Positions 1 through 7,572 are shown, counted from the stretch's first letter. The stretch is 64,000 nt of DNA from Acidimicrobiaceae bacterium (GCA_003153575.1 PLZW01000001.1:15334-79333); one strand, 5' to 3'. The notes: generated by a model from the letters alone, not told the origin. A program made the numbers and translations.

Positions 1-624
1 GTGGCCGAAGGGGTGGCCATGTGGGCGACCGTCGGCCTCCACCCCCACGATGCGGTCGACGGGGTGGAGGGACTCGACGCACTCCTGGCCGCGGAGTTGG
101 GTGACGGAGGCGACCGGTTGGTCGTCGCCATCGGCGAGTGCGGACTCGACTACCACTACGACCACTCGCCCCGGCCGGTCCAGCGGGAGGCCTTCGCCCT
201 CCAGATCGAGTTGGCCCGCCGCCACGGCCTGGCCCTGGTCGTCCACACCCGTGAGGCGTGGGACGACACGCTCGACCTCCTGGCCGCCCACGGGGTGCCG
301 GACCGGACGATCATCCACTGCTTCACCGGGGGGCCGGACGAGGCCAGGCGGTGCCTCGACCTCGGCGCCTCGCTCTCCTTCAGCGGCGTGGTCACGTTCA
401 AGAACGCCGACGACGTCCGCGGGGCGGCCGCCCTGTGCCCGATGGACCGTCTCCTCGTCGAGACGGACTCGCCCTTCCTCACTCCCGTTCCCCACCGGGG
501 ATCGCCGAACGAGCCGTCCCGGGTCCCCCTGGTCGGCGTGGCAATTGCCCAGGTCAAGGGCGTGGACCGGGCCGAGGTGGCCGCGGTGACCACCGCGAAT
601 GCCCGACGGGCCTTCGGGTGCTGA
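1..624 (+). CDS. tatD: TatD-family metal-dependent hydrolase, 5'-truncated by window edge
   Basis: C-terminal 207 residues of a TatD-type TIM-barrel hydrolase, a divalent-metal deoxyribonuclease/exonuclease family. Visible family motifs in order: GLHPHDA (about residues 12-18), IGECGLDYHYD with the metal-binding Glu, VVHTREA, IIHCFTGG with the second conserved His, and VETDSPFLTPVPHRG with the last metal Asp, followed by the usual NEPSRVP. The family's opening HxH metal motif (SHCHLD type) is absent, so the GTG at base 1 lies inside the gene and is not its start. In many actinobacteria tatD sits directly upstream of a secreted cell-wall protein gene, rsmA and ispE. Here the same neighbours follow, but two toxin-antitoxin modules lie in between. 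Confidence 0.95.
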   Translation: MAEGVAMWATVGLHPHDAVDGVEGLDALLAAELGDGGDRLVVAIGECGLDYHYDHSPRPVQREAFALQIELARRHGLALVVHTREAWDDTLDLLAAHGVPDRTIIHCFTGGPDEARRCLDLGASLSFSGVVTFKNADDVRGAAALCPMDRLLVETDSPFLTPVPHRGSPNEPSRVPLVGVAIAQVKGVDRAEVAAVTTANARRAFGC

Positions 625-790
625 GCCCGTTCTGAGTGGTCCATCCGATGTTGTTCGGTCCTCCCTCGTCCCCCAGATTCGCCGCTGAACTGGTCCTAAG
701 CCATCGGACCCACGAGGCACGGTGAGTTGACCGGCGGTCGGACGATGCGAGGATTCCCGCACAAATGAATCAGGCGCGCAATGTGAGGCT

Positions 791-820
791 TTCATCACTT
801 ACGACATTATGACTATAATG
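791..820 (+). promoter_or_regulatory. hipB promoter with overlapping palindromic operator
   Basis: A consensus -10 TATAAT lies at 814-819, with a weak -35 (TTCATC, 791-796) at 17-bp spacing. A perfect 6-bp inverted repeat, CATTAT-gact-ATAATG (805-820), covers the -10. The start codon at 828 lies 8 nt after the -10, so the mRNA should be leaderless or nearly so. A palindrome over the -10 is what an autorepressing HipB-type antitoxin would bind; the operator role is inferred. Confidence 0.6.
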
Positions 821-827
821 AGAGGAA

Positions 828-1073
828 ATGAGCACATCCAAGCACGACGATCAGCCTTTCAGGGTCTACACCGCCGCCTCCATCGGCCCGGCAATGAGGC
901 ACTACCGGAAGGAAGCCGGACTCACTCAGGCTGAGTTAGCCGACAAAGTAGGCCTTACCCGGGAGTATCTGTCGCGCCTCGAACAGGGTCACGAGTCCGA
1001 GCAGCTCCGTCGCGTCGTAGCGATACTGCGCGAACTCGGCGTACGAGCCACGCTACAGAAGGCCGACTGGTAG
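828..1073 (+). CDS. hipB: HipB-like XRE-family antitoxin / autorepressor
   Basis: An 81-residue protein with a single lambda-repressor-type helix-turn-helix. The HTH core spans about residues 20-60 (IGPAMRHYRKEAGLTQAELA, then VGLTREYLSRLEQG). It ends in the short hydrophobic C-terminal strand typical of HipB (VVAILRELGVRATLQKADW). HipB proteins dimerise, bind palindromes in their own promoter and neutralise the HipA kinase encoded next to them. The stop TAG overlaps the GTG of the downstream hipA by one base (TAGTG), so translation is coupled. The ATG at 828 has no properly spaced Shine-Dalgarno, and the -10 ends 8 nt upstream, which fits leaderless translation. Base composition is visibly less GC-rich than in neighbouring housekeeping genes. 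Confidence 0.88.
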   Translation: MSTSKHDDQPFRVYTAASIGPAMRHYRKEAGLTQAELADKVGLTREYLSRLEQGHESEQLRRVVAILRELGVRATLQKADW

Positions 1074-2329
1074 TGCCCGATGAACTAGCCGTTTGGCTCA
1101 ACGGAGACCACGTAGCCACTGTGATGCAGGTGAGGGGGCGACCTCGACTGTCGTATACCGAAACCGCCCTTGCCAAGTACCCACTCGGCCTACCTCTGCT
1201 CTCCTTGGCGCTCCCACTTACTCCGCAACCCTTCACACCTGGCGTTGTACGTCCCTTCCTCGACGGCCTACTCCCAGAGGGAGACGCGCGCCGCGCAATT
1301 GCTGATGACTTCAACGTCAGAGCAAGCGACACCTACGGGCTTATTCGTGCGCTAGGACGAGACTGCGCCGGTGCATTGGTGATCCAGCCGGCAGATGAGC
1401 CCGCCCCGCCTCCTCCATCAACCATCACGGCCGAGAGGCTCACCGACGATGAGATCGCAGAGCTTGTCGCGAATCTTCGAAGCGCACCGCTTGGCGTGGG
1501 AGGACGCGTACGCATCTCCCTTGCCGGAGTGCAAGAGAAGTTGCTTTTGACGAAGATGCCCGACGGCAGTTGGGGCCGTCCTGTCGACGGAACTCCCTCA
1601 ACGCACATTCTCAAACCCTCGATCGCGCGATATCCACACACAGTACCCAACGAAGCTTTCGGAATGCGCGTCGCGAAGCATCTTGGTCTCTCAGTGGCCA
1701 ATGTCGAGACAACGCGTGTCAACGGTCGAGACCTCATCGTGGTCGAGCGCTTCGATCGTGTTATTCATCCCGACGGCACCGTGGAGCGTTTGCATCAGGA
1801 AGACTTTTGTCAAGCTACCGGGACGCCTCCTTCCAAGAAGTATCAGGAGGGCGGCGGTCCTTCGTTGAGGCGGATCGCACGAATCCTCCGAGATAACGGA
1901 ACCTCTGAGTCGCCCGAGGCGCTCTTGCGTGCCGTCGTCCTGAACGTCCTGATCGGAAACGGTGATGCCCACGCGAAAAACTTCTCGCTGCTTCACCACC
2001 CGGTGGGAACGCTTCGGCTGACACCGATCTATGACGTGATGTCGACCTTGCACTACGGGGATGATCGGCTTGCTATGTATATCGACGATGTGCGCCGGAC
2101 CAACCGGGTGACTGCGAACCGGATTGTCAACGAGGCAGTCAGTTGGGGTATTCCGAGATTCAGGGCTATCGCAATCGTCGCTGACATGCTCGAGCGAGCA
2201 TTGGTGGCAATCGAAGCGACAATGGCCGAAACGACCGACCTGCCGGCTGAGATCGTCAAGCTCGCTCGATCTCAGCTCCGTCAACTTCAAAGCGAATTTG
2301 ATATAACGCCAGGCTCAGAGGATGGGTAA
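1073..2329 (+). CDS. hipA: HipA-family serine/threonine kinase toxin
   Basis: A 418-residue HipA-type protein kinase. E. coli HipA phosphorylates glutamyl-tRNA synthetase to cause persistence; the target here is unknown. The N-terminal subdomain (AVWLNGDHVATV onward) is followed by SLAGVQEKLLL, the ATP-binding region HILKPS, ERFDR and the RLHQEDFCQATG segment. The kinase core has GNGDAHAKNFSLL (catalytic Asp and Asn) and PIYDVMSTLHYGDD (metal-binding Asp). Length is normal, and I see no frameshift or lost catalytic residue, so the kinase should be active. The GTG start overlaps the hipB stop. A short hairpin (2328-2341, AAGGC / GCCTT) lies at its stop codon but has no T-run, so it is a weak terminator. 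A second HipA kinase is encoded convergently 84 bp away. Confidence 0.9.
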   Translation: MPDELAVWLNGDHVATVMQVRGRPRLSYTETALAKYPLGLPLLSLALPLTPQPFTPGVVRPFLDGLLPEGDARRAIADDFNVRASDTYGLIRALGRDCAGALVIQPADEPAPPPPSTITAERLTDDEIAELVANLRSAPLGVGGRVRISLAGVQEKLLLTKMPDGSWGRPVDGTPSTHILKPSIARYPHTVPNEAFGMRVAKHLGLSVANVETTRVNGRDLIVVERFDRVIHPDGTVERLHQEDFCQATGTPPSKKYQEGGGPSLRRIARILRDNGTSESPEALLRAVVLNVLIGNGDAHAKNFSLLHHPVGTLRLTPIYDVMSTLHYGDDRLAMYIDDVRRTNRVTANRIVNEAVSWGIPRFRAIAIVADMLERALVAIEATMAETTDLPAEIVKLARSQLRQLQSEFDITPGSEDG

Positions 2330-2413
2330 GGCGCACGCCTTGATTGGGATGTCGGTACTGGGCAGACGTGGGGATTGTGTAGGGACGGACTCGTGTGCCG
2401 AAGGAATCTAAAT

Positions 2414-3685
2414 TTAGGTAGGGCGGAATCGAGCGATGTCCTCTCCGACCCTGGCGATCGTGTCTCCGTCGATACCGGCGGCAACGGCAAATTCGGGCCA
2501 GGCATCGACGGCTTCGGCCACTTCGCGCAGTGCGGACTCGATGCCAGGCACCTCATGCAGATCACCGAGGGCTCGGAGGTGATCCAGGGTGATGTCGACA
2601 AACCGACCGTTCACACTCATCTGGTGAGTTTGGGTCCACTCACCGCCCCAGTAGGAATGGGTTACGTCGTACGCCGGGGCCAACTTCCATGGGCCGTCCT
2701 CCGGAAGTATGAACGAGAAGTTCTTGGTGTGGTCATCGCGGTTGACGGCCATCACGTTGAAGGCCACCCGTCGGAACATCTGGACGCGGTCGGTGGGGCC
2801 GAAGCCGAGCCTTTCGGCCGTGAGGAAGTAGCTCGAGTACGCATGGCTGCGAGCCAGGTTGTAGTCGAGGTGGCCGACAGCGCACAGGGTCTGGGAGTGG
2901 ATGCGGGCATCGCCCGGTCCTCGGTCGAATCTCTTCGTCATGAAGTGGGAGCGCGGCCCCTCGGGCAGTAGTCGAGACTCGTTCATGGTGATGCCGGCCT
3001 GGGTGGCCATCAGGTAGTAAGCGTATTCCACCCGGCAGTACTGCTGACTCGTGACCAGGGGGTCCATCGGGTGATCGGCAGGGTCGCCAACGCCGTCCAG
3101 CTTGAGCAGCCATTGCTCGAAGCCTTCGGGGGCGGTGAGCTGGCCTGAGCGCATCTGGCCGGTGACCGGGTTGTAGGCGATGACTGCTTTGGCTCGAGCG
3201 CCACCGGCGGTCGAGCCTACGGTGATCAACTGCGTGAGGGCTTCATGTGTCTCCTGGTCGTCCGAGGGCCCGTCGAGCCCGGGGAGTGCTCCCGCAATCT
3301 CGGATCGGGCGGCGGTTACGAGGTCGGCTACCTGGACAAGGCTGACCATTGAGTCCTCCGGACCAGTGGGCGGAGCGAATGTCAGCGCTCCCATCGCCCG
3401 AGAACTTGCATAGGCCAGGCGGTCCAGCGCAGTGATCTGGCTTGGGTCGATACCTTGTTCGGCCATCCACGCGTTGACGAGCGCGTTGCCGAAGCGATCG
3501 GGCAGTGCGTCAGCCAGCATGGCCGGCAATCCGTAGTACGTAGCTCGGGCCAGATCTGGGAATTCGAAGACCCCTGGATGGCGAGGCATGTAGATCGGTG
3601 CCAAGTCGGCGCCGTTCCGTACCCAGTCCTCGTCGTACTCGAACGCGTAGTACCCAGTATTCGGGTCGAGAACGACGGCTCCCAC
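2414..3685 (-). CDS. second HipA-family kinase (HipA domain protein), start uncertain
   Basis: A HipA-type kinase only distantly similar to the one at 1073-2329. Visible: VGSTAGGARAKAVIAY, EQWLLKLDG, FMTKRFDRG, HLDYNLARSHAYSSYF, the catalytic NRDDHTKNFSF and PAYDVTHSY. All key acidic and Asn residues are present. From the GTG at 3685 it has 423 residues, but this start cuts the first beta-strand. In-frame codons upstream read EVSAWDRVVGAVVLDP, which is the usual N-terminus of this subfamily. The only plausible start reaching that region is a CTG at 3736-3734, overlapping the TGA of the upstream HTH gene; there is no in-frame ATG, GTG or TTG in between. The pair forms an independent HTH-kinase toxin-antitoxin operon. 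Confidence 0.85.
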   Translation of the reverse strand: MGAVVLDPNTGYYAFEYDEDWVRNGADLAPIYMPRHPGVFEFPDLARATYYGLPAMLADALPDRFGNALVNAWMAEQGIDPSQITALDRLAYASSRAMGALTFAPPTGPEDSMVSLVQVADLVTAARSEIAGALPGLDGPSDDQETHEALTQLITVGSTAGGARAKAVIAYNPVTGQMRSGQLTAPEGFEQWLLKLDGVGDPADHPMDPLVTSQQYCRVEYAYYLMATQAGITMNESRLLPEGPRSHFMTKRFDRGPGDARIHSQTLCAVGHLDYNLARSHAYSSYFLTAERLGFGPTDRVQMFRRVAFNVMAVNRDDHTKNFSFILPEDGPWKLAPAYDVTHSYWGGEWTQTHQMSVNGRFVDITLDHLRALGDLHEVPGIESALREVAEAVDAWPEFAVAAGIDGDTIARVGEDIARFRPT

Positions 3686-3732
3686 GACCCGATCCCAGGC
3701 CGATACCTCGATGGCTTCAGCAGGGTGATGAG

Positions 3733-4095
3733 TCAGGAGCTGCCACGCTTCGCACTGGGGTGGCGAACGCGTTGAGGAGCATTCGTCTCCGCACGACGCC
3801 GTTGGCGCAAGATCTCCATTGGGCTGATGACGGGCTCAGGCGGGAGGAGTGATTCCAGCCAGTCGGTGCGATCAAGGGCGCGGACCACCCGGACCACCGT
3901 TGTCAATGAGCTGCCCTTTCCGCCCTCGAGGTTCTTGATCGCCGATCCCGAGACGTTTGCCCGCTCAGCCAACTCGATCTGAGTGAGTCGGCTTCGAAGT
4001 CGCAGTCGTCGTACGTCTGCCCCAAGACGTCGTTCCCAGTCAGCCGTAGTGGCCTGGGGTCTCACCTGTTGGTAGCTGCTAGGTGTCTTTTCCAT
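3733..4095 (-). CDS. XRE-family HTH antitoxin paired with the second HipA
   Basis: A 120-residue DNA-binding protein. The HTH covers about residues 22-78 (LGADVRRLRLRSRLTQIELA, then NVSGSAIKNLEGGKG). It is followed by LLPPEPVISPMEILRQRRR, the basic tail seen in HTH partners of this HipA subfamily. It differs from the compact 81-residue HipB of the first module. The ATG at 4095 is preceded by a Shine-Dalgarno-like AAGAGG about 8 nt upstream, so unlike hipB this gene seems to have a leadered mRNA. It lies directly upstream of, and overlaps, the second HipA gene. It probably represses its own promoter at the AT-rich tract beyond 4100 and neutralises the partner kinase. Confidence 0.87.
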   Translation of the reverse strand: MEKTPSSYQQVRPQATTADWERRLGADVRRLRLRSRLTQIELAERANVSGSAIKNLEGGKGSSLTTVVRVVRALDRTDWLESLLPPEPVISPMEILRQRRRAETNAPQRVRHPSAKRGSS

Positions 4096-4113
4096 CTCTT
4101 ATACCTCTTACTT

Positions 4114-4129
4114 ACTATAACAGACTATA
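4114..4129 (-). promoter_or_regulatory. AT-rich promoter / candidate operator of the second HipBA module
   Basis: Two ACTATA hexamers (4114-4119 and 4124-4129) lie exactly 10 bp apart in an AT-rich patch. On the minus strand they read TATAGT, a good -10, about 18 nt before the ATG at 4095. Ten-bp spacing puts both on the same helix face, as expected for repressor half-sites. The rest of 4130-4344 shows no convincing gene or structure. Confidence 0.45.
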
Positions 4130-4344
4130 TTACATCTGTGCTAGGGGCATTACCTTGTTCGCTAGGCTCTCGCCGGATCACATTCCATCCTAAGCCAGAA
4201 ATCTGAGCATCCGCCGCACGTCCATGGGATGTCTGATCTTGACGCCAGCTAGCCACGAGCCGGGCTGTACGTGGCCGGCTCGGTCTTCGAGAAAGTGGAA
4301 GTTGGTGCTGGAGCCCGGGTCAGCGAGCCGCCGTGAGTGCCGCT

Positions 4345-4878
4345 CTAGGAGGCGGTGACCTTCGTGACCAGTTGCGGGAACGGCGACGGCGCCCCGGCCA
4401 CCGGCGGCAGACCCGACACGCTGAGTCGTGAGGCCCCGGCTTGCTGAGGGATGAAGGTCACCACGGACGCCCACGACCCGGCCGTCGCCGGCGAGAACGG
4501 GTGGGGCAGGTGGTACGTCCCCGGTGTACTCACCGTCATCCGCTGATCGGTGGCCGGCCGGCCGGCGTCGGCCGCGGCACGGTCGGACACCTGGAATTCG
4601 AGCGTCGCCGGCTTGACCGTGCCCTTGAGGACCGCGGTGATATGGATGACCGTGTGCCCCGCCGTGCCGGTGGCGGGCGACGAGGTCACCGACAAGGTGA
4701 ACCCGTCGACACTTCCCGTGGCGGGAAGACCGGACGGGGCCGTGCTCGTCGTGGCCGAGCTCCCGGCCTTCGTGGTGCTGGTGGCACTGGACGGGCCGGA
4801 GCTCGAGCACCCCGCCAGCACCGGTAGGGCCAGGGCGGCGAGGACGGCGGCGACAGACACCTTCGGGGAGCGGCGCAT
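4345..4878 (-). CDS. secreted lipoprotein of unknown function
   Basis: A 177-residue lipoprotein. A type II signal peptide (MRRSPKVSVAAVLAALALPV) leads to the lipobox LAGC at about residues 21-24. A Ser/Thr-rich linker follows (about 25-55), then a beta-rich domain of about 110 residues (VDGFTLSVTSSPATGTAGHT through VTFIPQQAGASRLSVSGL). The strand pattern looks like a small immunoglobulin-type periplasmic domain such as YtkA/FixH-like folds, but no motif is decisive and I do not assign a function. The start is supported by a leaderless-type hexamer TACCAT on the minus strand (4885-4890), 6 nt before the ATG. The gene is transcribed away from the RlpA-like gene and is not in an operon. Confidence 0.8.
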   Translation of the reverse strand: MRRSPKVSVAAVLAALALPVLAGCSSSGPSSATSTTKAGSSATTSTAPSGLPATGSVDGFTLSVTSSPATGTAGHTVIHITAVLKGTVKPATLEFQVSDRAAADAGRPATDQRMTVSTPGTYHLPHPFSPATAGSWASVVTFIPQQAGASRLSVSGLPPVAGAPSPFPQLVTKVTAS

Positions 4879-4884
4879 CGGGTC

Positions 4885-4890
4885 ATGGTA
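4885..4890 (-). promoter_or_regulatory. -10 hexamer of leaderless lipoprotein gene
   Basis: On the minus strand this reads TACCAT, 6 nt before the ATG at 4878. No Shine-Dalgarno site occurs in the gap. The same arrangement recurs before at least eight other genes in this window. No clear -35 is visible. Confidence 0.5.
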
Positions 4891-4959
4891 CTGGCGCCGG
4901 CACCGCCGCCCGTGTCTCCCCGATGGCCGAGGGCTGGGGGGACGCCGTCGGACCCTACG

Positions 4960-5095
4960 GTTTGATCCCCGGGGGAGATCCGCCTAAGTTGACCGTGCGG
5001 CCGCTCTTCGGAGCGGTCGTTCCGCAACCGGCACCGATCTCGGGGCCCTGCGGAGGACGGCTTGGAGGAGTCGTCCCTGTCCATCCTCTCCCCGG
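4960..5095 (+). promoter_or_regulatory. possible structured leader before the RlpA-like gene
   Basis: The region is rich in inverted repeats. The clearest is CCGCTC-TTCG-GAGCGG at 5001-5016, a 6-bp stem with a C(UUCG)G tetraloop, extended by GCGG/CCGC at 4997-5000 and 5022-5025. There is no T-run after it. It may be a structured 5' leader, since cell-wall hydrolase and RlpA genes of actinobacteria often have riboswitch leaders, but no known consensus could be matched. Confidence 0.25.
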
Positions 5096-5755
5096 GTGGA
5101 GCCGGTCCTCGCGGACGGGCGCCCCGGGACTGTCGGGGGAGGGCAGAAGTCCCATGAGGAGAGTGGAGTCCTGAGGACCGAACGCCAACGGGGCAGCCGG
5201 CGTGCCGTCGGGCTGCTCCTCTGTGGAGCCGTGCTCCTCGTTCCGCTACTGCTGGCCCAGAATGGTACCGACGCGTCGGTGCGCTTGGCCGCCGCCCACG
5301 CGCCACCCGCCCGGGTGTCGACCGATCGGGTGGTGATCAACCGAGCGGCGGCCCGACCCTCGACGACCACAACGGCGCCAGCCGCCCCGGTGGCCCTGGC
5401 CGAGGACCCCGTCCGCCAGGTGGTCCCGACGACGCTGGCGTCCCCGACCACCACCACGGTGCCGCCGACCACCACCACCACCACGACGTACCTGCACGGT
5501 CCGCTGGCCGGCGCCGACGTCGTGACCCGGGGCGACGTGACCTACTACGCCCACCCGGCGGGTCGCTGCGCCAGCCCGTGGCTGCGGTTCGGCACGGTGG
5601 TCTCGATCACGAACCCGGCCAACGGGGCCACCGTGAGCTGCGTGGTCGATGACCGGGAGGCCGACACCGACCGCTCGATCGACCTCGCCACCTCGACGTT
5701 CGCCGAGATCGCCCCGCTGTCGCAGGGTGTGGTCTACGCCGTCCTCCACTGGTGA
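5096..5755 (+). CDS. secreted RlpA-like double-psi beta-barrel protein
   Basis: A 219-residue exported protein. An Arg-rich n-region is followed by a hydrophobic segment (AVGLLLCGAVLLVPLLLA, about residues 37-54), then a long Thr/Pro/Ala linker with runs of Thr (about 80-130). It ends in an RlpA-type barrel with DVTYYAHPAGRCASPWLRFG, VVSITNPANGATVSCVVDDR and SIDLATSTFAEIAPLSQGV. The barrel Asp in VDDRE is conserved. Such proteins bind or cleave denuded peptidoglycan glycans. The position before rsmA-ispE is where many actinobacteria keep a resuscitation-promoting factor or related wall protein. The GTG at 5096 gives an unusually long n-region. A six-codon ATG ORF (5154-5174) ends one base inside an in-frame CTG at 5171, an alternative coupled start. 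Confidence 0.8.
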   Translation: MEPVLADGRPGTVGGGQKSHEESGVLRTERQRGSRRAVGLLLCGAVLLVPLLLAQNGTDASVRLAAAHAPPARVSTDRVVINRAAARPSTTTTAPAAPVALAEDPVRQVVPTTLASPTTTTVPPTTTTTTTYLHGPLAGADVVTRGDVTYYAHPAGRCASPWLRFGTVVSITNPANGATVSCVVDDREADTDRSIDLATSTFAEIAPLSQGVVYAVLHW

Positions 5756-5821
5756 TCCGGGGCCACCGACGGCCTACCCCCGATGGATCGACCGGACCCG
5801 GGATGGTGCCACACTGATCGG

Positions 5822-6682
5822 GTGACCCACGGGCGAGCGGAGATCCACGAGCTGCTCCTGGCCAACGACCTCCGCCCGAGTCGGGCACTCGGACAGAACT
5901 TCGTGGCCGACGGCAACACGGTACGGCGGATCGTCCGGCTGGCCGGCGTCGGCCCGGGCACCCGGGTGCTCGAGATCGGGGCCGGGCTCGGTTCGCTGAC
6001 CCTCGCCCTGGTCGAAGCCGGTGCCGAGGTGACCGCCGTCGAGATCGACCGGCACGTCCTGCCCGTGCTCCGGCGCCAGGTCGAACCGCTCGGGGTGACC
6101 GTGGTCGAGGCCGACGCCCGGACGCTCGACTTCGCCGGGCTCCTCGGGGTGGAGCCGGGTTGGTCGCTGGTGGCCAATCTTCCGTACAACGTCGCCGTGC
6201 CGCTCGTGATGCGGGTCCTGGAGGAGGCACCTCAGGTCGCCTCGATGCTGGTCATGGTCCAACGGGAGGTGGGGGAGCGGCTGGCGGCCCGGGCCCGTGA
6301 CGAGGCGTACGGGGCCGTCTCGGTGAAGGTGGCCTACTGGGCCGAGGCCTCGGTGGTGGGCAAGGTCTCTTCGAGTGTCTTCATCCCCCGGCCCCGGGTG
6401 GAGTCGGTCCTGGTGCGGATGGACCGTCGGGCGGACCAGCCGCTCCCGACGGGCGACGGCAGGGTGGGCCCGGGCGAGCCCGCGTACGAGCGCCTGTTCG
6501 CCGTGGTCAAGGCGGGGTTCGCCCACCGGCGCAAGATGCTGCGGCGCTCACTCGAGCACCTGGTCGTGCCGGCCGCCTTCGAGGCGGCGGGAGTCGCCCC
6601 GACGGCCCGGGCCGAGGAGCTCGGACTCGACGAGTGGGAGCGGCTGGCCTGGTGGCGACCGGACCCGGCGGGTGCCTCCTGA
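5822..6682 (+). CDS. rsmA: 16S rRNA (adenine1518-N6/adenine1519-N6)-dimethyltransferase
   Basis: KsgA/RsmA makes the m6,2A pair in helix 45 of 16S rRNA during small-subunit maturation. Visible: ALGQNFVADGNTVRRIV at the N-terminus, SAM motif I VLEIGAGLGSLTLAL, the acidic ribose-binding VTAVEID, motif IV NLPYNVAVPLV (NLPY catalytic signature), VQREVGERLAA and the C-terminal FIPRPRVES. The GTG at 5822 gives 286 residues and puts the GQNF segment at the usual distance. An in-frame ATG at 5783 would add 13 residues without family support. A weak -10-like CACACT (5810-5815) ends 6 nt before the GTG, so the transcript may be leaderless. The stop TGA shares its A with the ispE ATG. Confidence 0.93.
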   Translation: MTHGRAEIHELLLANDLRPSRALGQNFVADGNTVRRIVRLAGVGPGTRVLEIGAGLGSLTLALVEAGAEVTAVEIDRHVLPVLRRQVEPLGVTVVEADARTLDFAGLLGVEPGWSLVANLPYNVAVPLVMRVLEEAPQVASMLVMVQREVGERLAARARDEAYGAVSVKVAYWAEASVVGKVSSSVFIPRPRVESVLVRMDRRADQPLPTGDGRVGPGEPAYERLFAVVKAGFAHRRKMLRRSLEHLVVPAAFEAAGVAPTARAEELGLDEWERLAWWRPDPAGAS

Positions 6683-7518
6683 TGGCCGGCCGGAGCCCGG
6701 ACGTGGCCGACGGTGCGGTCGTCGAACTTTCGGCCCCGGCCAAGTTGACGGTGTCGCTGCGGGTGACCGGTGTCCGCCCCGACGGCTACCACCTGCTCGT
6801 CGCCGAGATGGTCACCCTGGACCTGGCCGACACGGTGTTCGTCGGTCCGGGTGCCGGAGGAGGGTTCGAGGTCGTGGTCGACTGGCCCGGCGGCACCCCG
6901 GCGTGGCGCGACCTCGACGTCGGGGCACCGGGCGACAACCTGGTGACCCGGGCGCTGGACGTCGCCGGCCGGGCCGCCGACGTGCGTCTGGTGAAGCGGA
7001 TTCCGCCCGGAGCCGGCCTGGGCGGCGGATCGGCCGATGCCGCTGCCGTCCTGCGGTGGGCGGGGTGCACCGACCCCGCGGTGGCGGTCCGGCTCGGAGC
7101 CGACGTCCCCTTCTGTCTGCGCGGAGGTCGGGCCCTGGTGTCGGGCGTCGGCGAGGTGGTGGAGCCACTGGACTACGAGCCCCGCTCCTATGTCCTGGTG
7201 CTGCCGCCCTTCGGCGTCGACACCGCCGCCGTCTACCGGGTGTGGGACGCGCTGGCATCCGCCGGGAAGCTGCCCCCGCCGGATGGATCGTCCAACGATC
7301 TCGAAGCGGCGGCGCTGGTGGCCGAGCCCCGGCTCGAGGGATGGCGTCAGGCTCTCGAAGACGCCAGCGGCCGTCGGGCGCATCTGGCCGGTAGCGGGTC
7401 GACTTGGTTCGTCGAAGGCACGGCGGACGAACTGGGCATCGACATCGGTGCCGGGCTGTCACACGGCGGGCAGCACGCACCACTGGTCGCGACGAGGACG
7501 TCGCCGGGCGTGGGGTGA
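6682..7518 (+). CDS. ispE: 4-diphosphocytidyl-2-C-methyl-D-erythritol kinase
   Basis: A GHMP-family kinase of the MEP (non-mevalonate) isoprenoid pathway; it phosphorylates CDP-ME at the 2-hydroxyl. Visible: SAPAKLTVSLRV (catalytic Lys near residue 21), RPDGYHLL, the glycine-rich ATP loop PPGAGLGGGSADAA (about 108-121), the LGADVPFCLRGG segment with the catalytic Asp, and the C-terminal AGSGSTWFVEG. At 278 residues it is a normal actinobacterial size. The ATG overlaps the rsmA stop (TGATG), so it is translationally coupled; the longer frame back to 6634 lies inside rsmA. Its presence shows that precursors for the polyprenyl carriers used by the distal glycan cluster are made by the MEP route. 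Confidence 0.93.
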   Translation: MAGRSPDVADGAVVELSAPAKLTVSLRVTGVRPDGYHLLVAEMVTLDLADTVFVGPGAGGGFEVVVDWPGGTPAWRDLDVGAPGDNLVTRALDVAGRAADVRLVKRIPPGAGLGGGSADAAAVLRWAGCTDPAVAVRLGADVPFCLRGGRALVSGVGEVVEPLDYEPRSYVLVLPPFGVDTAAVYRVWDALASAGKLPPPDGSSNDLEAAALVAEPRLEGWRQALEDASGRRAHLAGSGSTWFVEGTADELGIDIGAGLSHGGQHAPLVATRTSPGVG

Positions 7519-7572
7519 GGTGCTGCAGTGACGGTCGGGACCGGGTGACCGGGCCGCTCGTCAGAGGTGGGG

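Noticed and set aside
2328-2341. Hairpin AAGGC-GCAC-GCCTT as a bidirectional terminator between the two hipA genes
   Set aside because: The stem is only 5-6 bp with a tight loop, overlaps the hipA stop and has no T-run, so it is too weak to call as a terminator feature.
4190-4810. A 206-codon minus-strand frame overlapping the lipoprotein gene
   Set aside because: It is a different frame of the same strand with Gly/His/Arg-rich product. The lipoprotein frame has a signal peptide, lipobox and promoter.
4960-5095. c-di-AMP (ydaO-type) riboswitch before the RlpA-like gene
   Set aside because: Such riboswitches do precede wall-hydrolase genes in actinobacteria, but I could not find the conserved 5' GCCGAATCC-like and 3' GTCAGCTAAC-like elements. 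Only generic hairpins are visible.
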